A DNA stretch of 64,000 nt from Pseudomonadota bacterium (GTDB lineage Bacteria > Pseudomonadota > Gammaproteobacteria > Burkholderiales > Rhodocyclaceae). Each line of letters begins with the position of its first letter. Positions within the stretch are counted from its first letter, which is position 1. Under the pieces are notes generated by a model. The model was not told the origin of the DNA and did not search any database. It saw nothing but the letters and a program-made list of their open reading frames with translations. Position numbers and translations under genes: made by a program. Of the stretch, positions 1-8,272 are shown piece by piece. The stretch spans positions 1 through 64,000 of the forward strand of contig JAGTRS010000026.1 in assembly GCA_018262195.1 (NCBI GenBank), written 5' to 3'.

Positions 1-48
1 AAGTATCGTTCTTGGGTCGGCTCACGTCGGACTCCGCCAGAAAATCGG

Positions 49-70
49 AAAGGCGGAATTATCCGCCTTT
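49..70 (-). terminator. Hairpin downstream of trkH, possible terminator
   Basis: A perfect 9-bp inverted repeat (AAAGGCGGA at 49-57, TCCGCCTTT at 62-70, 4-nt loop) lies 13 bases beyond the trkH stop. Read on the minus strand it is followed only by a weak T-rich stretch (CCTTTCCGATTTTC), so it is a plausible but not textbook rho-independent terminator for the trkA-trkH pair. Bases 1-48 show nothing else I can call. Confidence 0.5.
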
Positions 71-82
71 CTCCGGCTCAGG

Positions 83-1537
83 TCACTTACGCCAGAAGGA
101 GGGTGTGAGAACCACCAGCAAGGTAAAAATTTCCAGGCGCCCAAGCAGCATCGCGAAGATGCACACCCAAGTCTGAAAGTCGCCCAGCACTTCATAGGTT
201 GTCGATGGACCGACCACACCCAGGCCGGGACCGGTGTTATTAATACTGGCGACGATGGCGGTAAAAGCCGAAATAATATCCAGCCCGGTAAAGGCCAGTA
301 CGAGCGTCAGCGAAACAATGCTGACCATATACATGAAACCAAAAGCGAGTACGGCGAACAGAATCGGCTGCGGTGCAACTTGCCCGCCAATCCGGATGTT
401 GTAGACCGCATTCGGATGCATCGCGCGCAGTAGCTCGCGATAGACCTGCTTGTAAAGTAACAAGGCCCGCATCATTTTGATGCCGCCGCCGGTCGAACCA
501 GCACTGGTGACAAAACTGGACAGGAAGAGCATCCACAACGAGGCAAAAATCGGCCACTGCGCGTAGTCCACGCTGGCAAAACCGGTGGTCGTAGCGATGG
601 AGACCAGATTGAAGGCGACATGACGAACCGCCGTATCAAGATCAGGATAGGCGCCGTCTTTCCAGATATAAATCGCCACGAAGAGAATGCTGAGCAGCGT
701 CACGCCAAGGAACCAGCCAGCCTCGGGATCATGAAAGTAGGGACGGATCGAACGCCCGCTAACCGCGAGAAACAGCGTACCGAAGTTCATGCCCGCAATC
801 AGCATGAAAACGATGGCGACGATTTCAATGGCTGGGGAATTGAAAAAGCCAAAACTCGAGTCATGCGTCGAAAAACCCCCCAGCCCCATCGTCGAGAAGG
901 TATGGCAAACCGCGTCGAACCAGCTCATGCCAGCCCAGCGGAAAGACAGAGCACAGGCGATCGTCACCCCAAGATAAACCATCCACAAACCCTTGGCAGT
1001 TTCGGCGATGCGCGGCGTCATCTTCGAATCCTTCATCGGACCCGGCGTCTCCGCCTTGAACATCTGGCGGCCGCCAATACCGAGCAGCGGGAGGATGGCG
1101 ATGGCCAGCACGATCAGGCCCATGCCACCAACCCAGACCAACTGGTGACGCCAGAGATTGATCGACATTGGCAAGGTGTCGATATTCGACAGCACCGTCG
1201 AGCCAGTCGTCGTCAGCCCCGAAACCGTCTCGAAATAGGCATCGGTATGACTGATGCCTAGTTGAATCATCAGCGGAATCGCCGCAAACGCCGGCAGAAC
1301 GGTCCACACCAGCACGACCATCAGGAAACCATCGCGAATGTTCAGTTCGCGCTTGCAACGACGATAGCGATACCAGAGAAAGGCGCCGCACAGCATGGTC
1401 AGCGCGACGGCTTCATCGTAGGCTGTCTGCGCACCATCGTTGTATACGTAGGAAACGATCAGCGGTGCCAGCATGGTCAGCCCGAACAACATGATGATCA
1501 TGCCCAAGGCACGATACACAGGAGCAAAACGGGTCAT
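83..1537 (-). CDS. trkH: Trk potassium uptake channel subunit TrkH
   Basis: 484-residue polytopic membrane protein, the usual TrkH length. It forms the K+-translocating pore of the Trk system in the inner membrane, gated by cytoplasmic TrkA. Four pore-loop regions with filter-like motifs are visible, among them SGLTTTGST near residue 105, STMGLGGFSTHD near 216, ATTTGFASVDY near 316 and the final NNTGPGLG. SAGSTGGGIKMMR follows the third pore region, as in TrkH/KtrB proteins. The ATG at 1537 lies 10 bases after the trkA stop, so the two genes are almost certainly co-transcribed with trkA first. Downstream is only a terminator-like hairpin. Assignment to the superfamily is very secure; preference for K+ is inferred from the TrkA partner. 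Confidence 0.95.
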   Translation of the reverse strand: MTRFAPVYRALGMIIMLFGLTMLAPLIVSYVYNDGAQTAYDEAVALTMLCGAFLWYRYRRCKRELNIRDGFLMVVLVWTVLPAFAAIPLMIQLGISHTDAYFETVSGLTTTGSTVLSNIDTLPMSINLWRHQLVWVGGMGLIVLAIAILPLLGIGGRQMFKAETPGPMKDSKMTPRIAETAKGLWMVYLGVTIACALSFRWAGMSWFDAVCHTFSTMGLGGFSTHDSSFGFFNSPAIEIVAIVFMLIAGMNFGTLFLAVSGRSIRPYFHDPEAGWFLGVTLLSILFVAIYIWKDGAYPDLDTAVRHVAFNLVSIATTTGFASVDYAQWPIFASLWMLFLSSFVTSAGSTGGGIKMMRALLLYKQVYRELLRAMHPNAVYNIRIGGQVAPQPILFAVLAFGFMYMVSIVSLTLVLAFTGLDIISAFTAIVASINNTGPGLGVVGPSTTYEVLGDFQTWVCIFAMLLGRLEIFTLLVVLTPSFWRK

Positions 1538-1547
1538 GATCGGCTCC

Positions 1548-2981
1548 TTAGAAAAAGTGGAAACCGACCTGGAAGAGCTTCTCGACCTTTTTGACCAGCT
1601 TTTTCCGGGTACAGAAGACGATCACGTGATCTTCCGGTTCGATCACCGTGTCATGGTGCGCAATGACCACCTCGCCATGGCGGGTGATCGACGTCCATTC
1701 ATCAGTCTGGCCGACAATGACCGCCTGGTCGAAATTTCGGACTAGCGCCGCAACGGTCACACCATGCGGCCAATCGATCTCGTCGATGCGCTTGCCGACA
1801 ATTTTGGAAGTCTTGGCATCGCCATGGGCAATCAGCTCGAGTGCTTCGGCCGCCCCACGACGCAGCGAATGCACTTCAGCCACATCCCCCTGCCGGACAT
1901 GTGCCAGCAGAGTGCCGATGGAAACCTGGGCAGGTGAAATGCCGATATCGATCGGACCGCCTTCGATCATTTCGGCATAGGCGCGCCGATTGATCAGAGC
2001 CACCACCCGCTTTGCACCAAGCCGCTTGGCCAGACTGCCGGACATGATGTTGTCTTCATCATCATTGGTCAGCGCCAGGAAGAGATCCATCTCGGCGATG
2101 TTTTCCTGTTCAAGCAACTCCTCGTCGGTGGCATCACCGAGCAGGACTAGCGTGTTGTCCAACTCGCTGGCGATAAATTCGGCGCGCTCTTTCCTGCCCT
2201 CGATCAATTTGATTTCGTAGCGTTTTTCGAGTGACTTGGCCAAACGAATACCAATATTGCCGCCACCGGCGATCATGATGCGTTCAACCGGCGTCATCAT
2301 CCGGCGCAACTGGCGAAGTACCGGCCTGATATGCTCGGCGGCCGCCAACAGAAAGACCTCGTCGCCCGCCTCGACGACGGTATCGCCTTCCGGAAAGACC
2401 GGCTGGTCGCGACGAAAAATGGCTGCTATGCGTGCATCCATCCCCAGCGGCAACAGCTCACGCATTTCCTTGATCGGCTTGCCAACCAGCAAACCACCTT
2501 CATAGGCGCGCACTGCCACCAGACTGACGCGACCTTTGGCGAAATTAAGGACCTGCAGGGCTTCGGGAAACTCGATCAGGCGCCGGATGTAATCGGTAAT
2601 CACCTGCTCGGGGCAAAGGGCATAATCGACCGCGAAGTTTTCCGGAGCCAACAGCGAAGCGTCTTCAAGGAAATCCCGGGCCCGTAATCGGGCAATTCGG
2701 GTCGGCACATTGAAGACACTTTGGGCCAGCTTGCAAGCCACCAGATTGGTCTGATCGCTTTGGGTCACGGCAATGATCATGTCAGCATCTTCCGCCCCGG
2801 CATTGCGCAAAACGCTTGGCGTTGCTGCATTGCCAACGACTGTCCGCAGGTCAAGCTTGTCCTGCAGGGCCATCAGGCGCGGCCCATCGTTATCGACGAT
2901 GGTGATGTCGTTTTCTTCCGAAACCAGGCCTTCCGCGACACTGGCACCGACCTGTCCCGCCCCAAGAATGATGACTTTCAT
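1548..2981 (-). CDS. trkA: Trk system regulatory subunit TrkA
   Basis: 477-residue cytoplasmic NAD(H)-binding gating protein of the Trk potassium transporter. It has the tandem RCK architecture typical of TrkA: two Rossmann folds with glycine-rich loops (ILGAGQVGASVAEGL at residues 5-19 and IAGGGNIGIRLAKSL in the second half), each followed by a TrkA-C type lobe. The start MKVIILGAGQ matches the family N-terminus exactly, so the ATG at 2981 is confident. The gene lies 24 bases after the ntrX-like gene and 10 bases before trkH, extending the minus-strand operon rsmB-DUF4390-ntrY-ntrX-trkA-trkH. This physical link suggests, but does not prove, that the two-component pair influences K+ uptake. 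Confidence 0.96.
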   Translation of the reverse strand: MKVIILGAGQVGASVAEGLVSEENDITIVDNDGPRLMALQDKLDLRTVVGNAATPSVLRNAGAEDADMIIAVTQSDQTNLVACKLAQSVFNVPTRIARLRARDFLEDASLLAPENFAVDYALCPEQVITDYIRRLIEFPEALQVLNFAKGRVSLVAVRAYEGGLLVGKPIKEMRELLPLGMDARIAAIFRRDQPVFPEGDTVVEAGDEVFLLAAAEHIRPVLRQLRRMMTPVERIMIAGGGNIGIRLAKSLEKRYEIKLIEGRKERAEFIASELDNTLVLLGDATDEELLEQENIAEMDLFLALTNDDEDNIMSGSLAKRLGAKRVVALINRRAYAEMIEGGPIDIGISPAQVSIGTLLAHVRQGDVAEVHSLRRGAAEALELIAHGDAKTSKIVGKRIDEIDWPHGVTVAALVRNFDQAVIVGQTDEWTSITRHGEVVIAHHDTVIEPEDHVIVFCTRKKLVKKVEKLFQVGFHFF

Positions 2982-3005
2982 GATCCCCCCGGATCTTCAG
3001 ATCCC

Positions 3006-4271
3006 TTATTCTTCGCCGCGCTTGCCGAGCTTGACGTCCAGTTGCTTCAACTTGCGATAGAGATGGGTCCGCTCCAGTCCGGAACGCTCGGCCAGCTTGG
3101 TCATGTTGCCCCCCTCCAGACGCAGGTGATGCTCGAAGTACATTTTTTCGAAGGCATCCCGAGCTTCACGGAGCGGTTGATCCAAGAGCGGCAGCAGGGA
3201 GAGCACCTCCGGCGCCTCGGCGGTATCCAGCGGCATGACCCGGGCCACGTCATCTGCAGTGATTTCTTCGTCCAGCGAAGTCACTGCCAGATTCCGGACC
3301 AGTGCGTAAAGGTCGCTCCAGCTCGATTCCGGCTGGCGCTTCCAGGGCAAGGTACGCAGCGCATTCAGCGCCCCCGTAGAAAACCGGCGCAGCGGTATTT
3401 CGCCCCGCTCGACAAAATTGCTCAGCAGCAGACTGGCAATTTCCGGCAGTTCGTCGCCATGCCCGGTCAGAGATGGCATGGCCACCCAGATTTCACTGAG
3501 CCGGGTCAGCAGCTTGCTGTCCCAGCCGGACTCGTTGAGCGCGGTGATCGACGACACACTGGCGGCAATCAACTGTAAATTCAGCTTCTCCAGACGCTCG
3601 ATGGCAAACGCCAGGTTCATCTGCTGCATCTTGCCGAGCACCGCCAGATCCGGCACGAACAGGATGCCGCCGGTGACCTTTTCGAGCATTTCCTGAGTCA
3701 ATGCACTACTCACGCTGGACAAGTCCAGCCACGGCGCCCGTGGCGGTTGCAGCGTACGGGCACAGATTTCCGCCATGCCGCCATTGGCCCCCTTGAGCAG
3801 CAGCACCGGCGATTTGGCGGCGGCCTGTTCGAGGCGCCGCTTGAATTCCTTGACGAAGGCTGAGCGACTGAAGGCTTCGAGCGTCAGCGCCGGGCGGGCC
3901 GGCGGTTTGTCGTGTTTGAGCGCTTTTTGCACTGTCGACAGCAGTTTCTGCAGGGCAATCGGCTTTTCGAGAAAATCGAATGCACCGAAGCGTGTCGCCT
4001 CGACTGCGGTGTCGATCGTCCCGTGCCCCGACATCATGACCACCGGCATGTTGAGATGCCCGGCGGCATGCCACTCCTTGAGTAGCGATATTCCGTCGGT
4101 GTCCGGCATCCAGATATCGAGCAGAACCAGATCAGGACGCAGTTCTTCGCGCACCAGACGCGCCGCCGTGGCATTTTCCGCCAGGCGCACGTCGTAACCT
4201 TCGTCGATCAGGATTTCCGATAACAGTTCGCGAATACCAACTTCGTCATCAACGACCAGAATGATTGCCAT
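3006..4271 (-). CDS. ntrX: NtrX-like response regulator with degenerate AAA+ domain
   Basis: 421-residue DNA-binding response regulator. Residues 1-120 form a receiver domain (acidic pair in VVDDE, phospho-acceptor Asp in LVLLDIWMP, Lys in FLEKP). The C-terminus is a Fis-type helix-turn-helix (NMTKLAERSGLERTHLYRKL). The middle resembles a sigma-54 activator AAA+ module but has lost its key motifs: the Walker A site reads GANGGMAE instead of GETGTGKE, and no GAFTGA loop is present. It should therefore act as an ordinary regulator rather than a sigma-54 ATPase. It overlaps the sensor kinase gene by 23 bases, giving a cognate pair. The name ntrX rests on architecture and the NtrY partner; the regulated genes are not visible here. 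Confidence 0.88.
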   Translation of the reverse strand: MAIILVVDDEVGIRELLSEILIDEGYDVRLAENATAARLVREELRPDLVLLDIWMPDTDGISLLKEWHAAGHLNMPVVMMSGHGTIDTAVEATRFGAFDFLEKPIALQKLLSTVQKALKHDKPPARPALTLEAFSRSAFVKEFKRRLEQAAAKSPVLLLKGANGGMAEICARTLQPPRAPWLDLSSVSSALTQEMLEKVTGGILFVPDLAVLGKMQQMNLAFAIERLEKLNLQLIAASVSSITALNESGWDSKLLTRLSEIWVAMPSLTGHGDELPEIASLLLSNFVERGEIPLRRFSTGALNALRTLPWKRQPESSWSDLYALVRNLAVTSLDEEITADDVARVMPLDTAEAPEVLSLLPLLDQPLREARDAFEKMYFEHHLRLEGGNMTKLAERSGLERTHLYRKLKQLDVKLGKRGEE

Positions 4272-6405
4272 GCTTGGCTTCCTCCTCCTTCACCAGAGGC
4301 AGGCGGATGTCGATCCGCGCTCCGCCCTCGGGTGCATTGCTGATTTCGATAGTGCCCAGGTGTTCCTCGACAATTTTCTTGACGATGGGCAGGCCAAGGC
4401 CGGTACCGCGCGCCTTGGTGGTGACATAGGGTTCGAAGATGCGCGACAGCAGTTCGACCGGAAAACCGGGACCGTTGTCGGCTATGGTCAGGCGGGCACA
4501 ACGCCCGAGCTGCTCGGTCTGAATCAGGATACGCGCCCCTTCATGGTTCTCCAGTGCATCTTCGGCATTGCGCAGCAAGTTGTGGATGATCTGCCGCAGC
4601 TGCGTCGCATCGCCCAGTATTGGCGGTAGAGCACTGTCCAGCCGGTTTTCGATCGTCGCCGACGAGCTTTCATACAGTCCCAGCACTTCGCCGATCAAGG
4701 CATTCAGGTCGAGCGGGGCAACTTCCGGGGCCGGCAGGCGGGCATAGTCACGAAAATCATCGACCATGCGCTTCATGGCCTGCACCTGATTGATGATGGT
4801 CTGAGTGCCGCGGGCCAGCATGTCGGCGTCGCCATTGCTCAGCTTGCCGGCCAGCTTGAATTGCAGACGCTCGGCAGAAAGCTGGATCGGCGTCAGCGGA
4901 TTCTTGATTTCATGGGCCAGCCGGCGCGCCACTTCGCCCCAGGCCGCGCTGCGCTGAGCGGCGATCAGGCGGGTAACGTCGTCAAACACCACCACATCAC
5001 CACCACCGCTGGCTTCCGGCAGGCGCGAACCACGCAACAGCAGCACCTGTGGCATGCCGTTCGGCCGTTCCATTTCCAGCTGGGCCTGCCACTCGATCTC
5101 TTCGGTTGCCGCAAAATGCTCCCGAATGAAAGTGCCGAGCGCCTGCTGACGCGGCCATTCATCAACCAGGGCGCCAATCAGTCCGATGAAGTCGTCATTC
5201 AGAATGGTCAGCGCCCCTTCATTGACGGTACGCAAGACGAAACGGCGGTCAAATACCAACACGCCGGTCGACAGATTGGCCAGAATCGATTCCAGATAAC
5301 CCCGGGCTGACTCAAGTTCTGCCCGATGCCGTTCCGTTTCGCGTCGTGCGTCATCGAGCTGACGCGTCATGCGGTTGAAAGACTGGGTCAGCACGCCAAG
5401 TTCATCGCCGCTATAAATGGCCTGGCGTGGCGAAAAATCGCCCTGCGCAACCGCCTGGGTGCCTTCGGCCAAAATATAGAGCGGCGCCACCAACCGGCGA
5501 GCCATCAGGTAAGCCAGCGCAAAGGCGCCGAACAGCGCGACGAGCACGGTCAGCGTCAGGGTCAGCGCGTAGATTCGCGTCAGGCCTTCACGGGCGAGTT
5601 GCAGTTCCTGATAGTCGCGATAAACATCCTGCACGGCATCTGCGTCATGGGCCAGGCTGGAAGGCACCGGCTGCGTCAGTTGCAGGATTCGGGGTTCCTC
5701 GAACATGTCGCGCGCCGACACCGGCACCAGAACGCGCAGATAGAGCTTGCCGCCCTCGCCCTCGACCGTTCCTAGCGCTCGCGTACTGCGTGCCTGCTTG
5801 AGCTGGGACTGATTCGGCAGGTCGGGCAGCAGGCTGGACAATTCGCTGGTCGCACTCGACAGCAACTGCCCGCCTACAGAGAACAGCGCCGCCGTCTGGA
5901 CACCCTTCTCCTCGCGCAACCGCAACAGCGCCGAGCGGCGCGAGACTTCCTGAATATCCGAAAGCTCGGTCGCCATGCTGCGCCCCTTGTCGACCAGATC
6001 GGCGAGCAGGGAATCGAGAGCTGAACGCCCCAGTTGCAGGCCGGATTCGAGGGCTTTTTCCACCCGGACATCGAACCAGCTCTCAATCGAACGCGTCACA
6101 AATTGCACCGAAACACCATAGACCAAGGCACCGGGCAACACGGCAATCACCCCGAACATCAGCATCAGGCGAAGCTTCAGACGCGCGCCGAAGACCTGAG
6201 CCTGATAATCGCGCCACAGCGTTCGCAACTGCCAGCCGACCAGACCGACCATACCCAGCGCCAGCACGATGTTCAGGCCGATGAGCAGCGGGTAATTCCG
6301 CGAGAAAATCACCGTGTCGGCGGCTGTCGACATCAGCAGCAGGAACCAAAGGATGCCTCCGATGGCTGCAGCAAAGGCCCCGCCGGCAGCAACGAAACGC
6401 TTCAC
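4249..6405 (-). CDS. ntrY: NtrY-like sensor histidine kinase
   Basis: 718-residue membrane histidine kinase paired with the downstream NtrX-like regulator. The N-terminus carries about three hydrophobic helices (within residues 1-105), then an extracytoplasmic region, a further helix near residue 300, a HAMP domain, a PAS domain, the phospho-acceptor motif RLAHEIKNPLTP near residue 485, and an HATPase domain with NLLRNAEDA, DNGPGFP and GTGLGLPIVKKI. This order is that of NtrY. I chose the GTG at 6405 because it overlaps the stop of the preceding gene as GTGA, the same coupling seen elsewhere in the window, and because the upstream in-frame residues look like readthrough of that gene. The signal sensed is unknown; family members are linked to nitrogen or redox status. 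Confidence 0.9.
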   Translation of the reverse strand: MKRFVAAGGAFAAAIGGILWFLLLMSTAADTVIFSRNYPLLIGLNIVLALGMVGLVGWQLRTLWRDYQAQVFGARLKLRLMLMFGVIAVLPGALVYGVSVQFVTRSIESWFDVRVEKALESGLQLGRSALDSLLADLVDKGRSMATELSDIQEVSRRSALLRLREEKGVQTAALFSVGGQLLSSATSELSSLLPDLPNQSQLKQARSTRALGTVEGEGGKLYLRVLVPVSARDMFEEPRILQLTQPVPSSLAHDADAVQDVYRDYQELQLAREGLTRIYALTLTLTVLVALFGAFALAYLMARRLVAPLYILAEGTQAVAQGDFSPRQAIYSGDELGVLTQSFNRMTRQLDDARRETERHRAELESARGYLESILANLSTGVLVFDRRFVLRTVNEGALTILNDDFIGLIGALVDEWPRQQALGTFIREHFAATEEIEWQAQLEMERPNGMPQVLLLRGSRLPEASGGGDVVVFDDVTRLIAAQRSAAWGEVARRLAHEIKNPLTPIQLSAERLQFKLAGKLSNGDADMLARGTQTIINQVQAMKRMVDDFRDYARLPAPEVAPLDLNALIGEVLGLYESSSATIENRLDSALPPILGDATQLRQIIHNLLRNAEDALENHEGARILIQTEQLGRCARLTIADNGPGFPVELLSRIFEPYVTTKARGTGLGLPIVKKIVEEHLGTIEISNAPEGGARIDIRLPLVKEEEAKHGNHSGR

Positions 6406-6986
6406 TTGGCCTCCACCTGTGGGGGAGTGATGGCCGGCAAGGTGGCCTGCCAGGTTTTCCAGTCGGAAGCCAGGGTCCACTCCTTGTTGCCAAGCGCCGA
6501 GATCTGGAATGGACGCGGCAGTTGGGTCACATCAAGGCGCAGGCGCAACGCCGCCTCGTACGGCTCGCCGGCCCGAATGCCTTTTTCAGTGCGCTCGATG
6601 ACCCCCCAGTTGCGCAGGCGGGACAGCACTTGCACCGCTTCAGACAAAGTTGCGAAGGACTGATGCAAGCCACCGGTCGACAAGCGGTATTGCCGGGTCA
6701 GCGCATGATAGGAGAGGCGATAGCTCTGGCTGCGGCTGGCCAGTTTTTCGTCCAGCCAGTACCAGCGCGCCTTGGTCAGCTCGAAATCAGCGACGAAATA
6801 AAGCACAACACCCTTGGTCACCGCTTCTTCAAGACGCGGGGTCAATTCAAATTTGAAATCGGCCGACAGGACATAGTTGTCATCGCCCGCCACCAGTTGG
6901 GGGTTGGTAATGTCGATTTCTGCAGCCCAAGCCACGAACGGCAAAAAAACAAGCAGCGCCAAGCAGAGGCGCAGTCGTTCAAGCAT
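6402..6986 (-). CDS. DUF4390 domain exported protein
   Basis: 194-residue protein beginning MLERLRLCLALLVFLP, a clear Sec signal peptide ending near AWA-AE, so it is probably periplasmic. The remainder matches my recollection of the DUF4390 family, commonly found between rsmB and ntrY in betaproteobacteria; no biochemical role is known to me. The ATG at 6986 was chosen because it places the signal peptide at the extreme N-terminus and overlaps the rsmB stop in ATGCTTGA; longer in-frame extensions run through rsmB coding sequence. Its stop overlaps the ntrY start by four bases. Tight coupling on both sides suggests a role connected to NtrY signalling, for instance as a periplasmic accessory, but that is inference. 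Confidence 0.85.
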   Translation of the reverse strand: MLERLRLCLALLVFLPFVAWAAEIDITNPQLVAGDDNYVLSADFKFELTPRLEEAVTKGVVLYFVADFELTKARWYWLDEKLASRSQSYRLSYHALTRQYRLSTGGLHQSFATLSEAVQVLSRLRNWGVIERTEKGIRAGEPYEAALRLRLDVTQLPRPFQISALGNKEWTLASDWKTWQATLPAITPPQVEAK

Positions 6987-8238
6987 GCTTTTCGAGTAGG
7001 CAGTAGAAAAAGCCATCGTGGTCGGCAGTTGGTAAAAGCTGTTCTTCGTGACAGCAACGCGCCTGCGGCTGACGCTCCAGAAAGCGTGCAATCTGCACAC
7101 CATTCTCGGTGGGGAAAACCGAGCAGGTCACGTAAAGCAGTTTACCCCCGGGCCGCACGACCTGCCACAAGGCATCGAGGATGCGGGCCTGAGCCCTGGC
7201 AAAACTGAAGATATCGTCCTCGCGACGCAGCCACTTGGCATCGGGATTGCGACGGACAACCCCGCTGGCAGTACAGGGCACATCGGCCAGCACCGCGTCG
7301 AAGGGCTGTCCATCCCACCAGGTATTCAACTTGACGCAATCAGCCGCCTTGACGGTCGCAGTCAGCCCGAGGCGGGCCAGATTTTCCTCGATGCGCCGGC
7401 AACGTGAAGGCTTCAGGTCCAGTGCCAGCAGATCGAGATCGCTGCGCTCCAGCAGATGCGCCGTCTTGCCGCCGGGAGCCGCACAGGCATCGAGCACCCG
7501 GCTACCCGGCTTCGGATCAAGTAACGCCGCCGCCATCTGGGCACCGGGATCCTGTACGGACAGCAGTCCGTCGGCAAATCCTGGCAACGAATCGACCGGA
7601 ACAGGCTTGGCCAAGGCCAGACCGGATTCACCAATCGCCGTGGCGGCGATCCCCGCGGCAGTCAATCGCGTCAAATAATCGTCACGTGAGGCGCGGCGGA
7701 CATTGACCCGCAAGCCCATCGGTGGCGGTGCATTACCGGCAGCGACAATGCGCTGCCAGTCATCCGGATAAGCCGCTTGCAACTGAGCCAGCCACCAGTC
7801 CGGGTGCTGGCATGCGGCGACTGCATCGGCGGCTAGCACGGCGACCAAGGCCTCCTGCTGGCGCAGGAAATTGCGCAGCACGGCATTGACCAGCCCACGA
7901 AAACGCCCGTTTGCCAATTCTCCAGCTGCCGAAACAGCCTGATCGACTACGGTATGCGTGGCATCCGGCCGGGTTTCCAGACGATAAATTGAGACCAGTA
8001 ACAGGGCACGGACTTCTTCGACATCCAGAGGCTTGTCGAGCAGGCGACTGAGGAAAAAATCGCCTCGCCCGTAAGCGCGCAGGCTGCCATAAACGAGATC
8101 CTGCACTGCAGGGCGTGCAGCCGGATCGACTCGAGCAAGAAGGCCGTCGGCCAGGCTCTGCCCGGCAAAGACGGCCGCATCGATGCGAGCGGCCTGCAAC
8201 AGGGCAAAAGCGAGTGAATTGAAGGGCAATCTGGACAT
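6979..8238 (-). CDS. rsmB: 16S rRNA (cytosine-967-C5)-methyltransferase RsmB
   Basis: 419-residue enzyme that methylates C967 of 16S rRNA using S-adenosylmethionine. The N-terminal third is a NusB-like RNA-binding fold; the C-terminal two thirds are a Rossmann methyltransferase with the SAM motif DACAAPGGKTAHLL, the catalytic-cysteine motif DVPCTASGVVRRNP, and the second conserved cysteine in VTCSVFPTENG. Length and motif order fit RsmB. Its ATG at 8238 lies only 34 bases from the start of the divergent nuclease gene, so the promoters of the two genes must share or overlap that gap. It is first in the minus-strand run leading to ntrYX and trkAH. Confidence 0.95.
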   Translation of the reverse strand: MSRLPFNSLAFALLQAARIDAAVFAGQSLADGLLARVDPAARPAVQDLVYGSLRAYGRGDFFLSRLLDKPLDVEEVRALLLVSIYRLETRPDATHTVVDQAVSAAGELANGRFRGLVNAVLRNFLRQQEALVAVLAADAVAACQHPDWWLAQLQAAYPDDWQRIVAAGNAPPPMGLRVNVRRASRDDYLTRLTAAGIAATAIGESGLALAKPVPVDSLPGFADGLLSVQDPGAQMAAALLDPKPGSRVLDACAAPGGKTAHLLERSDLDLLALDLKPSRCRRIEENLARLGLTATVKAADCVKLNTWWDGQPFDAVLADVPCTASGVVRRNPDAKWLRREDDIFSFARAQARILDALWQVVRPGGKLLYVTCSVFPTENGVQIARFLERQPQARCCHEEQLLPTADHDGFFYCLLEKHA

Positions 8239-8272
8239 AGTGCGCGATTATCGCACGCGGCATAATGGGCCA

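Noticed and set aside
1620..1632. GATCACGTGATC palindrome in trkA considered as parS
   Set aside because: Only the central TCACGTGA matches; the outer GTT/AAC of the parS core is absent.
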